Positions 1 through 6,411 of a stretch of DNA of 64,000 bases are shown piece by piece. The stretch covers positions 1-64,000 of the forward strand of contig JAEDHK010000005.1 of NCBI GenBank assembly GCA_016297005.1, written 5' to 3'. This stretch comes from Clostridia bacterium. Lineage in GTDB: Bacteria; Bacillota; Clostridia; Christensenellales; DTU072. A model generated the notes under the pieces. It was given only the letters and a program-made list of their open reading frames with translations, was not told the DNA's origin and made no database searches. How positions within the stretch are numbered: the first letter of the stretch is position 1; the number at the start of each line of letters is the position of its first letter. The translations under genes and the position numbers were made by a program.

Positions 1-12
1 GCACCAAACAAG

Positions 13-57
13 AATAATACGAACCCTGATGAAAATTCGGAGTTCGTATTATTTTTT
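13..57 (+). terminator. Intrinsic terminator at left edge
   Basis: A perfect 12-bp stem (arms 13-24 and 42-53) runs directly into a T tract ending at 57. The gene it ends lies left of the window. The first six bases read GCACCA, which would suit the 3' end of a tRNA, but that is too little sequence to call one. Confidence 0.8.
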
Positions 58-113
58 ACCAGAGATTATTTCGGAATAATTTATAAGTTAGGATAATTAA
101 AGATTCAATGATG

Positions 114-139
114 AAGGCGAGAAAAATTCTCGCCTTTTT
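114..139 (+). terminator. Intrinsic terminator (second in series)
   Basis: A 10-bp stem (114-123 with 127-136) with an AAA loop is followed by a T run. It lies about 60 bases after the first terminator, so it is a back-up for the upstream unit or ends a short transcript between them. No ORF is visible between the two. Confidence 0.7.
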
Positions 140-332
140 CTGTTTTGTATAAAGTTCTGTAAGTTTTTCTATTGCGTTTCGTTATAAAAACCTGTTTTTG
201 TGCTTTGGGGGTTTAGAGGATTAAGCAATCGAAGCATAAACCGGTCTTTTTTCCCTTAATAGTTTTAAGTAATTATATCACAATTTATCGGCTTTCATTT
301 TATCGTGTTCCTTTACATTAACCGTAAATGTC
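140..332. other. AT-rich non-coding stretch, nothing recognised
   Basis: No supported gene, repeat or clear RNA structure is seen between the second terminator and the 3' end of the minus-strand regulator. No convincing terminator for that regulator is visible here either. Confidence 0.4.
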
Positions 333-851
333 TTATTGGCGTCGCCCACAAATTCGGTTTACGTTTTCCACCATTTGCTCAACTGACTCGTAGAAGCCTC
401 GCTTTACCCATTCGTCAAGCAAACCGAACAAAGCGTAGGAATAGAATCTGCTTTCGTAACATTCGAAGGCATTCGTGCCGTACTGCGGCATCATGACTTC
501 ATAAAAGGCGTCGTAGACGGTGGACCGCAAGTTACGACGATAAATGAGTTCCAACAGATTCTTTATTTCGTAATTGAAATTAAAGAAGTCAGCGGCATTG
601 TTCAAAGTAAATCTTTTGCGCTCAACAACCCCGTGCTCTTCCGTCCATCTGTTCCAGAGGCAGACAAGCTTAAAGATGAGCATTTCGTTTTTGGTCGTAA
701 AATTTCTGAAATACGTCGTTCTGCCCACCGTTGCGGTTTCTGAAATTTCCGGTATCGTAATCTTTTCTATTGGTTTTTGTTGAAGCAATTTAATTAGTGC
801 GTCTGCCAGACACTCTTTCAAAAACATGGTCGTTTTAACGTTTCCGCCCAT
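333..851 (-). CDS. TetR/AcrR-family transcriptional regulator
   Basis: The 172-residue protein has the TetR plan: an N-terminal helix-turn-helix (about residues 30-60, with the recognition-helix pattern VGRTTYFRNF followed by TTKNEML) and a helical C-terminal ligand domain without a recognisable family signature. The start at 851 is preceded on the minus strand by GGGAG at a workable distance; a second Met eight codons in is also possible. It is divergent from the chimeric hydrolase ORF at 1018, and two CGAT-type palindromes lie between them, so it probably controls that promoter and perhaps its own. The ligand is unknown. Confidence 0.8.
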   Translation of the reverse strand: MGGNVKTTMFLKECLADALIKLLQQKPIEKITIPEISETATVGRTTYFRNFTTKNEMLIFKLVCLWNRWTEEHGVVERKRFTLNNAADFFNFNYEIKNLLELIYRRNLRSTVYDAFYEVMMPQYGTNAFECYESRFYSYALFGLLDEWVKRGFYESVEQMVENVNRICGRRQ

Positions 852-891
852 AACAGTCTTTCTCCCGGTAAATAACGGTATTTTTTGCAGT

Positions 892-904
892 TATCGTATC
901 GATT
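892..904. promoter_or_regulatory. Operator-like palindrome (box 1)
   Basis: ATCG-TAT-CGAT, an interrupted palindrome with the same half-site as the better box at 944-958. It sits about 40 bases upstream of the TetR-type gene start, where a repressor could block that gene's own transcription. The half-site sharing is seen; the regulator assignment is inferred. Confidence 0.4.
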
Positions 905-916
905 GCTTTTCAACCA

Positions 917-945
917 TTGATTGTTCTATTAAACTATGGTACACT
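917..945 (+). promoter_or_regulatory. Promoter of the divergent chimeric ORF
   Basis: TTGATT (917-922), 17-base spacer, TACACT (940-945). The start codon is at 1018 or 1021. The -10 element is overlapped by the palindrome at 944-958, the usual arrangement for repression by a divergently encoded TetR protein. Confidence 0.5.
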
Positions 946-958
946 ATCGGTACGATAG
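944..958. promoter_or_regulatory. Operator-like palindrome (box 2)
   Basis: CTATCGGTACGATAG has perfect 6-bp arms (CTATCG/CGATAG) around a GTA centre and starts at the -10 hexamer of the plus-strand promoter. This is the strongest candidate site for the TetR-family protein at 333-851. Confidence 0.5.
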
Positions 959-1017
959 GACCAAAATAATTACAACATGCCGCGACAATAATATAAACGG
1001 TATTATGTATTAAAACT

Positions 1018-1860
1018 GTGATGACTGCGTTAATGATAATAATTTTTATTACCTTTATTGGCGTTGGGCTACCCGATTCGGTGCTTGGAATGGCGTGGCC
1101 GGCAATTTACCGCGAATTCAACTTACCTGTTTCACTTTATGAAATATGGTATCCTGCCGAACTGGAAACAACCGATAAAACGTATCCGCTCGTGGTTATG
1201 GTAAACGGAACGGGCGTAGCCGCCTCGAAGTATAAGCCCATATTCGACCACCTTGCCAGCTGGGGCTTTATCGTCATCGGAAACGATGACGAAAGTGCAG
1301 GTAACGGCGCGTCGGCGTCTGCAAGCCTTGATTATATGTTGACGCTCAATTCAGACAGTAACAGTAACTTCTACGGTAAAATTGATGTTGACAATATCGG
1401 TATCGGCGGACATTCGCAGGGCGGGTTGGGAACGATCAATGCTGTTACGGCGCAGGACAACGGCAACTATTACAAAGTTATGTATGCGGCAAGCGCGCCG
1501 ACATTGCAAATTAGCGTTGATTTACTGAAAGCGCCGTTTGATATCAGCGGTGTCAATATTCCTTGCTTTATGGTTGCCGGTACGAAAAAAGTTGACGCCG
1601 GCGATGGAAAAAATTCGGGGATATCTCCGCTCGTTGAGCTGCAGGAAAAGTACAACAATATTTCCGACAGTGTTACAAAAGTAATAGCGCGTCGAGTAGA
1701 TACCGATCACGGGGATATGCTTCCCTATGCCGACGGATATATGACTGCGTGGTTTATGTATTGGCTTAAAAGCGATACCGAAGCGCAAAAGGCTTTCTTT
1801 GGCGAGAACGCAGAAATACTGACTAATGCAATTTGGCAAGACGTGGAAAAAAATATCTGA
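1018..1860 (+). CDS. Chimeric ORF: MFS N-terminus fused to an alpha/beta hydrolase
   Basis: Residues 1-39 match the first helix of major facilitator transporters (motif GLPDSVLGMAWP). From about residue 41 the protein is an alpha/beta hydrolase of the dienelactone-hydrolase/PET-hydrolase type with a nucleophile elbow GHSQG (131-135, Ser133) and a late His231 in DTDHGD. The join is near base 1135. Neither half is complete alone: the transporter lacks eleven or so helices and the hydrolase lacks its normal N-terminus, so this looks like a deletion fusion of two neighbouring genes. The start (GTG 1018 or ATG 1021) has no good Shine-Dalgarno sequence. One hydrophobic helix would now anchor the hydrolase to the membrane; whether it is active is unknown. 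Confidence 0.7.
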   Translation: MMTALMIIIFITFIGVGLPDSVLGMAWPAIYREFNLPVSLYEIWYPAELETTDKTYPLVVMVNGTGVAASKYKPIFDHLASWGFIVIGNDDESAGNGASASASLDYMLTLNSDSNSNFYGKIDVDNIGIGGHSQGGLGTINAVTAQDNGNYYKVMYAASAPTLQISVDLLKAPFDISGVNIPCFMVAGTKKVDAGDGKNSGISPLVELQEKYNNISDSVTKVIARRVDTDHGDMLPYADGYMTAWFMYWLKSDTEAQKAFFGENAEILTNAIWQDVEKNI

Positions 1861-1871
1861 TAATAAAACGT

Positions 1872-1902
1872 ATAGGCGAGCTTTTATATGAAGTTCACCT
1901 AT
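1872..1902 (+). other. Imperfect hairpin between genes
   Basis: A 12-bp stem (1872-1883 with 1891-1902, one mismatch, one G-U pair) follows the chimeric ORF and ends just before the ribosome site of the next gene. It has no T tract, so it may be an mRNA-stabilising or translational element rather than a terminator. Confidence 0.3.
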
Positions 1903-1924
1903 TACAAATTATTAAGGAGTTGCT

Positions 1925-2461
1925 ATGAAAAAAAGTAAAGAATTACAAATGGAAATTTTGCAAAACTATTTTTCAATTCAAGATAATATCGCAACGCTAA
2001 AACTTGTGTATGATACTTTTGCAGAGTTAGTAAATCCAAATTTCGGCGATGACAAAATAGAAAAACTAAACGATACATTGTTTTCGGATATTCGAGAAGC
2101 TGCATCTTTGTTGCCTAGAAAATATAAATTAAACTTACAAATAGTTATAAAAGATTTCGGAGAATACAGCAAAGAAGAATGTGAAAAAATAGTAATTCAA
2201 AATGTAAAATTATCCGCTTATCAAACGCTTAAACAAAGAAGTAAAAAACTGGCAGCCGGTTGGTCGTTGATCGGCATAGGCGCTATTACGTTGTTATTAA
2301 GTCACGTGTTCCGCGATCAGAGCTTGTGGTTTGACTTAATAAATATAAGCGGGACTTTGTTTGTTTGGGAAGGCGTAAATATGGCGTTTATTGAAAAGAG
2401 TTTTGAAAATAAAGCAATGAAAACTTTGGCGAAATCAATACACAAAGTTTCTATTGAATGA
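1925..2461 (+). CDS. Small membrane protein of unknown function
   Basis: 178 residues, not recognised. The first ~110 residues are hydrophilic, helical and rich in Lys/Glu. They are followed by two hydrophobic segments (about 112-128 and 133-152, around GWSLIGIGAITLLL and ISGTLFVWEGVNMAF) and a short basic tail. This suggests a cytoplasmic domain tethered by a helical hairpin. AAGGAG lies 6-7 bases before the ATG, an excellent ribosome site. The coding sequence is more AT-rich than the housekeeping genes to the right, which fits an accessory origin. It may be co-transcribed with the chimeric ORF upstream. Confidence 0.6.
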   Translation: MKKSKELQMEILQNYFSIQDNIATLKLVYDTFAELVNPNFGDDKIEKLNDTLFSDIREAASLLPRKYKLNLQIVIKDFGEYSKEECEKIVIQNVKLSAYQTLKQRSKKLAAGWSLIGIGAITLLLSHVFRDQSLWFDLINISGTLFVWEGVNMAFIEKSFENKAMKTLAKSIHKVSIE

Positions 2462-2572
2462 GGCAAAGAGATGATTTAGCAAGGAATAATAAGCATTTTC
2501 AAAACCTGCTGTAAATTCCAAGTTCCAAATGTTAATGCAAGAGTATGAAAATTGAATTTAAAACAAAAAAAC

Positions 2573-3139
2573 TTACACACTTTGCTTGACATTCCCATCA
2601 GGATTATAAAACTGTTTGGTATTGACGCCTTCATGTTGCAAAAGTAGCAACTTCTTTGCTATGCCACCGGAAAACCCGGTAAGATTACCGTTTGCTCCGA
2701 TAACTCTATGGCAGGGTATTATGATAGAAATCGGGTTTCGCCCTACGGCGCCTCCAACTGCTTGCGCAGACATGCTTTTTATACCTCGGTTCTTTGCAAT
2801 TTTTTGAGCAAGTTCTCCATAAGTGATCGTATTACCATAAGGAATTTCTGTAAGCATTTTCCAAACTGTTTTTTGAAATTCACTCCCGATAGGCGATAGC
2901 GGTAACTCCGAAATCAGAGGCTTTTTTCCATCGAAATATCTGCTCAGCCATTCTTTTATACAGGCAAAGATATTCAGATCGTCGTTGACCAACATTTTTT
3001 TCGGAACAGATTCTTCAAAGAATCTTTGTCCGTCAATCCATAAACCAACTAAGTTTTTACCATCGCTTCCAAGTGTGATTTTTCCAATCGGCGAATCAGT
3101 GGTAGTTTTGTAGTATTCTTTCTCACTGATATTTTCCAT
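2573..3139 (-). CDS. ogt: Methylated-DNA--protein-cysteine methyltransferase
   Basis: Suicide DNA repair enzyme that moves the methyl group of O6-methylguanine to its own cysteine. The 188-residue protein has the acceptor motif PCHRV with Cys143, the helix-turn-helix segment around residues 105-135 (YGELAQKIA, AVGGAVGRNP) and the GFSGG loop, all in the right order. The N-terminal ~80 residues form the usual poorly conserved domain. Length is normal for Ogt/MGT. It stands alone between unrelated genes with its own promoter at 3179-3207. Confidence 0.92.
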   Translation of the reverse strand: MENISEKEYYKTTTDSPIGKITLGSDGKNLVGLWIDGQRFFEESVPKKMLVNDDLNIFACIKEWLSRYFDGKKPLISELPLSPIGSEFQKTVWKMLTEIPYGNTITYGELAQKIAKNRGIKSMSAQAVGGAVGRNPISIIIPCHRVIGANGNLTGFSGGIAKKLLLLQHEGVNTKQFYNPDGNVKQSV

Positions 3140-3178
3140 ATGTGTATTCTAAAAAAATCCTTATTTATTGATGAGTTT

Positions 3179-3207
3179 ATTATATCATCATAACTTGCTT
3201 AGTTAAA
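3179..3207 (-). promoter_or_regulatory. Promoter of ogt
   Basis: On the minus strand a perfect TATAAT (3184-3179) is preceded by TTTAAC (3207-3202) at 17 bases, about 40 bases before the ogt start codon. The -35 is weak and the -10 strong. Confidence 0.5.
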
Positions 3208-3255
3208 GTTTTTTGCATGAACATATGAAAAGATCGGCAGAAAATTATTTTCGGA

Positions 3256-3417
3256 TTACGTCAGGCCCAGATCCTTCACTCTTCGGTTACCGAATAAATC
3301 TCTTTGAAAAAGTGTAAAAATTGCGCGTTTTCTATCACGCAAGATTTTTACGGCTTTGGCGATCCGGAGAATGGTAGCGGGACGCGAAACTGCTCGGAAA
3401 TAAAAAGTCCTGATCAC
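3256..3417 (-). pseudogene. Short coding-like remnant
   Basis: A 53-codon open frame on the minus strand (GTG at 3417, TAA at 3256) translates to a basic, protein-like sequence containing LRIAKAVKILRDRKRA and ending FGNRRVKDLGLT. The frame is closed by TGA directly before the GTG and no ribosome site is visible. It therefore looks like the 3' end of a lost gene rather than a working peptide gene. I do not recognise the family. It accounts for much of the otherwise empty 439-base gap 3140-3578. Confidence 0.3.
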
Positions 3418-3509
3418 TCAATGATCATATGTTGAGAACATAAGGTAAGGTTACGTTCATAACTACGCTCAGCATTATATATATTTTTTTAATTGTTGTA
3501 ATTAACTTA

Positions 3510-3537
3510 TTGAAAAGGTACGCATTTTGTGTATAAT
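3510..3537 (+). promoter_or_regulatory. Promoter of the YitT-family gene
   Basis: TTGAAA (3510-3515), 16-base spacer, TATAAT (3532-3537), about 40 bases before the start codon at 3579. Confidence 0.6.
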
Positions 3538-3578
3538 GAATAAAAGTATAATGAAGACGGTATGGCAAGGAGAACAGG

Positions 3579-4484
3579 ATGAAAAAGAAAAAGCAGAAAA
3601 AATGTAATATAAGAAGCAAAATTAAGGAAATAAAACCGATAAATTTCATCTTTCTTACGATAGCCGGCGTAATCAATGCGATTGGGGTCACGTTGTTTCT
3701 GTTTCCGGTAAAACTATACGATAGCGGTATTTCCGGTTTATCTATGTTGCTCGATCAGGTCACGCCTCCTTTATTTTTGACGTTGCCCTTTTTTCTGGTC
3801 GCGCTAAACGTGCCGATTTTTATTTTCGGATACAAAAAACAAGGATTGCCGTTCAGCGTGTATTCGGTGTATACAGTCGGCGTATATTCTTTGACGTCAT
3901 ATCTCATTATGTATGTGCTCCCGATAGACGTATCGATCATATCTCCGCTTGCCGGGTCAGATCTTTTACTTTGCGCCATTTTCGGGGGCGTGATCTCGGG
4001 CATAGGCAGCGGACTAACCATCCGTTTTGGAGGTGCGATCGACGGTATCGACGTTCTTTCCGTTGTATTTGCAAAAAAGATCGGCATTTCGATCGGAACG
4101 TTCGTTATGATTTTTAATACCGTTCTTTACGTGATTTGCGGGATTGCAATCCACAGTTGGATACTGCCGCTATATTCGATCGTCACTTATTTTGTCGGAT
4201 CAAAAACGGTCGATTTTATCGTCGAGGGTGTGAATCGTTCAAAATGCGCCATGATCGTAACGACGAAAGCCGCCGAGATCACGACGGCTATTTCAGGGCA
4301 GTTCGGTTCCAGCGGAACGATTGTTAACGCCGTCGGCGGCTTTTCCAAAGAAAACAAAGAAATAATTTATTTTATCATCAATCATTTTCAGATCAACAAA
4401 TTAAAACAGATTGTTTACAGTATTGACGAAAAAGCGTTCGTTTCTTTGCAGGACGTTTCTGACGTTATTAAAAAGCAATCGTAA
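3579..4484 (+). CDS. YitT-family membrane protein (DUF161/DUF2179)
   Basis: The 301-residue protein begins with a Lys-rich cytoplasmic tail, then has five or six hydrophobic segments (residues ~25-205; motif GVTLFLFPVKLYDSGISG in the first). It ends in a soluble ~80-residue DUF2179 domain (KENKEIIYFIINHFQINKLK). This order and length are those of the YitT family, integral membrane proteins of undetermined transport or signalling role that are common in Firmicutes. AAGGAG lies at a good distance before the ATG. It is monocistronic and convergent with the PHP gene. Confidence 0.85.
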   Translation: MKKKKQKKCNIRSKIKEIKPINFIFLTIAGVINAIGVTLFLFPVKLYDSGISGLSMLLDQVTPPLFLTLPFFLVALNVPIFIFGYKKQGLPFSVYSVYTVGVYSLTSYLIMYVLPIDVSIISPLAGSDLLLCAIFGGVISGIGSGLTIRFGGAIDGIDVLSVVFAKKIGISIGTFVMIFNTVLYVICGIAIHSWILPLYSIVTYFVGSKTVDFIVEGVNRSKCAMIVTTKAAEITTAISGQFGSSGTIVNAVGGFSKENKEIIYFIINHFQINKLKQIVYSIDEKAFVSLQDVSDVIKKQS

Positions 4485-4594
4485 TCCCGAAAGGTCGAGT
4501 CCGCTATATTTTGTCAGAGCAAATCAGGAAGAACGCAAAAGATTAAATTGTGAAAAGACTTTATAATCAAAATTTATCGTCAGAAAACTATTTG

Positions 4595-5293
4595 TTATCT
4601 ATAAATGATTCTGCCTTTTCCGGACATAACTGCGGCGGCGAAGTCTTTTTCATTTTCGATTTTCAGGTCGTCGGGAAAAAGAAGACCGCATCCGATACCG
4701 TCTGAATTATGAAAGTCGCTACCGCCGATTGGGATCAGATTGAATTCTTCGGCCGCCCGTGCGGCGAGGTCGTTTCTGTTTTCGTGATGGAAGTGTCCGT
4801 TATAAGCTTCTAAAAAGTGCATGAGACGGAAGTCAAGTTGTTTTACGTTGTCGGCGCGGAAGGGATGCGATTGTCCGCAGATCCAGCCGTTCTGATTGCA
4901 GAGATCGAAGAAGTCTTTTTGCGAGCGGTAGAGGATGTTCAGACCGAAGTCGTCCAGCTCTTCGGGAGTAATGCCGTATACGAGCAGTTCGGAATATTCC
5001 GGACTGTCTTTGGTGCGTTCGTCCCCGGCAAGGCACATTTCCATGCCCAACAGGACTTTTATGCCGTACTTTTTGCAATGCTTTTTGAGCGAGCGGTATT
5101 CTTTCAAAAAGCGGCTGACCCAGTTGATCTTCCGACCTTTATAATAATTTTCAAAATTGGCCAGATTGAAGTGATTGGTTATCACTATGCCGTCGTATCC
5201 GGCCTGAGCGTAAATTCTGGCGACGTTGCGCGGACTGACCTGTCCGCAAAGGCTGCCTTTTTTCGTATGTAAATGCGTTTCCCATTTTTGCAT
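4595..5293 (-). CDS. PHP-domain metal-dependent phosphoesterase
   Basis: The PHP fold is a trinuclear-metal hydrolase used on phosphoesters. The ligand pattern is in order: ETHLHT (His7, His9), TNHF, GMEM, SHPFR and GGSDFH near the C-terminus. I chose the ATG at 5293 (232 residues) because the catalytic HxH motif then sits at residue 7, as in the family, and GAGGA lies 10 bases upstream. A longer frame back to 5392 adds a non-conserved, dgt-promoter-overlapping N-terminus. The substrate is unknown; small PHP proteins include 5'-3' nucleotidases and histidinol phosphatases, and there is no his context here. Divergent from dgt. Confidence 0.75.
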   Translation of the reverse strand: MQKWETHLHTKKGSLCGQVSPRNVARIYAQAGYDGIVITNHFNLANFENYYKGRKINWVSRFLKEYRSLKKHCKKYGIKVLLGMEMCLAGDERTKDSPEYSELLVYGITPEELDDFGLNILYRSQKDFFDLCNQNGWICGQSHPFRADNVKQLDFRLMHFLEAYNGHFHHENRNDLAARAAEEFNLIPIGGSDFHNSDGIGCGLLFPDDLKIENEKDFAAAVMSGKGRIIYR

Positions 5294-5363
5294 GTCTTGT
5301 TTATCCTCAACGGATAGTATACAGTATTTAAAGGAAAAAGAAAAGAGAAGATTTGAAAAATAC

Positions 5364-5392
5364 TTGAAGAAAGGGCGATTTTTTGGTATCAT
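5364..5392 (+). promoter_or_regulatory. Promoter of dgt-pcrA-ligA
   Basis: TTGAAG (5364-5369), 17-base spacer, TATCAT (5387-5392), 28 bases before the dgt start codon. It is the only promoter-like sequence seen before dgt. Confidence 0.45.
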
Positions 5393-5419
5393 AAAAAAAA
5401 TCGTTTCGGAGAGGGGAGA

Positions 5420-6394
5420 ATGAAGGAACAGCAGTTACTGTATGAACGTAACTTTTTGAGCAAATACGCCCAAAAAAGTGAAAAAACGAAAGGCCGCTTG
5501 AAAGAGATAGAACCCTGTCCCATTCGCACCGAGTATCAACGTGATCGAGACAGGATCATTCATAGCCGCGCTTTCCGCCGGTTGAAACATAAAACGCAGG
5601 TTTTTCTTCGTCCGTCCGACGATCACTTTCGTACACGCCTTACGCATACGCTTGAAGTAACGCAGATCGCCCGCACTATTTCGCGCGCGCTTCTTCTGAA
5701 CGAGGACCTGACCGAAGCCATCGGGCTTGGGCACGATCTCGGGCATACGCCTTTTGGTCATGCCGGAGAAAGAGTGCTGAACGCTCTGACCGGACACTTT
5801 AAGCATAATGAGCAGAGCCTTCGAGTCGTTGATATTTTGGAAAACGACGGGCAGGGCTTAAATCTTACGTACGAAGTGAGGGACGGTATTCTGCAACATA
5901 AAAGTAACGGTAGTCCATGCACGTTGGAAGGGAAAGTGGTCTCCTATGCCGATCGTATCGCTTATATCAATCACGATATCAGCGACGCTATTCGCGCGGG
6001 CGTTCTTAAAGAAAGCGAAATACCGTTGGAGTGTCGCGAATATCTGGGATACACCAAAGGAGCGCGCATCGACGCGCTCGTTCGCGACGTGATAACAAAC
6101 AGCTATGAAAAGCCGATCGTATCGCTCAGCGATAAGGGCGATTATTATATGAATAAATTGCGCGATTTTATGTTTGAGCGCGTATATTTCAATCACTTCG
6201 GCGAAGTGCTTTTGCAAAAGGCCGACCGTATGCTTTCTATGCTATATAAGTACTATATCACGCACCCTGATGAGATACCGTCGCCCGTACAAACCGACAA
6301 TATTACCGTTCTTGTTTGTGATTATCTTGCCGGGATGACCGATAATTATGCCATAGATACGGCAAGAAGAATATTCTTGCCTGATTATAACTGA
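5420..6394 (+). CDS. dgt: dGTP triphosphohydrolase-like HD protein
   Basis: Hydrolyses deoxynucleoside triphosphates to the nucleoside and triphosphate, trimming dNTP pools. HD-domain metal ligands are visible: His76 in THTLEV, His105-Asp106 in GLGHDLGHTPFGH, and the later Asp in SYADRIAYINHD. The N-terminal block FRRLKHKTQVF with R-D-R-D-R before it is typical of the dGTPase-like subfamily. 324 residues matches the shorter Gram-positive type. A GGGGAG ribosome site precedes the ATG. It is followed 17 bases later by pcrA, so pool control and DNA repair share a transcript. Confidence 0.9.
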   Translation: MKEQQLLYERNFLSKYAQKSEKTKGRLKEIEPCPIRTEYQRDRDRIIHSRAFRRLKHKTQVFLRPSDDHFRTRLTHTLEVTQIARTISRALLLNEDLTEAIGLGHDLGHTPFGHAGERVLNALTGHFKHNEQSLRVVDILENDGQGLNLTYEVRDGILQHKSNGSPCTLEGKVVSYADRIAYINHDISDAIRAGVLKESEIPLECREYLGYTKGARIDALVRDVITNSYEKPIVSLSDKGDYYMNKLRDFMFERVYFNHFGEVLLQKADRMLSMLYKYYITHPDEIPSPVQTDNITVLVCDYLAGMTDNYAIDTARRIFLPDYN

Positions 6395-6411
6395 TTTTTT
6401 TGCGAGGAATA

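Noticed and set aside
1..6. GCACCA as the 3' end of a tRNA gene
   Set aside because: Six bases cannot support a tRNA call; mentioned only in the terminator entry.
3314..3352. Hairpin GTAAAAATTGCGCG with CACGCAAGATTTTTAC as a terminator or RNA element
   Set aside because: It lies within the coding-like remnant, has mismatches, lacks a T run and suits no neighbouring gene end.
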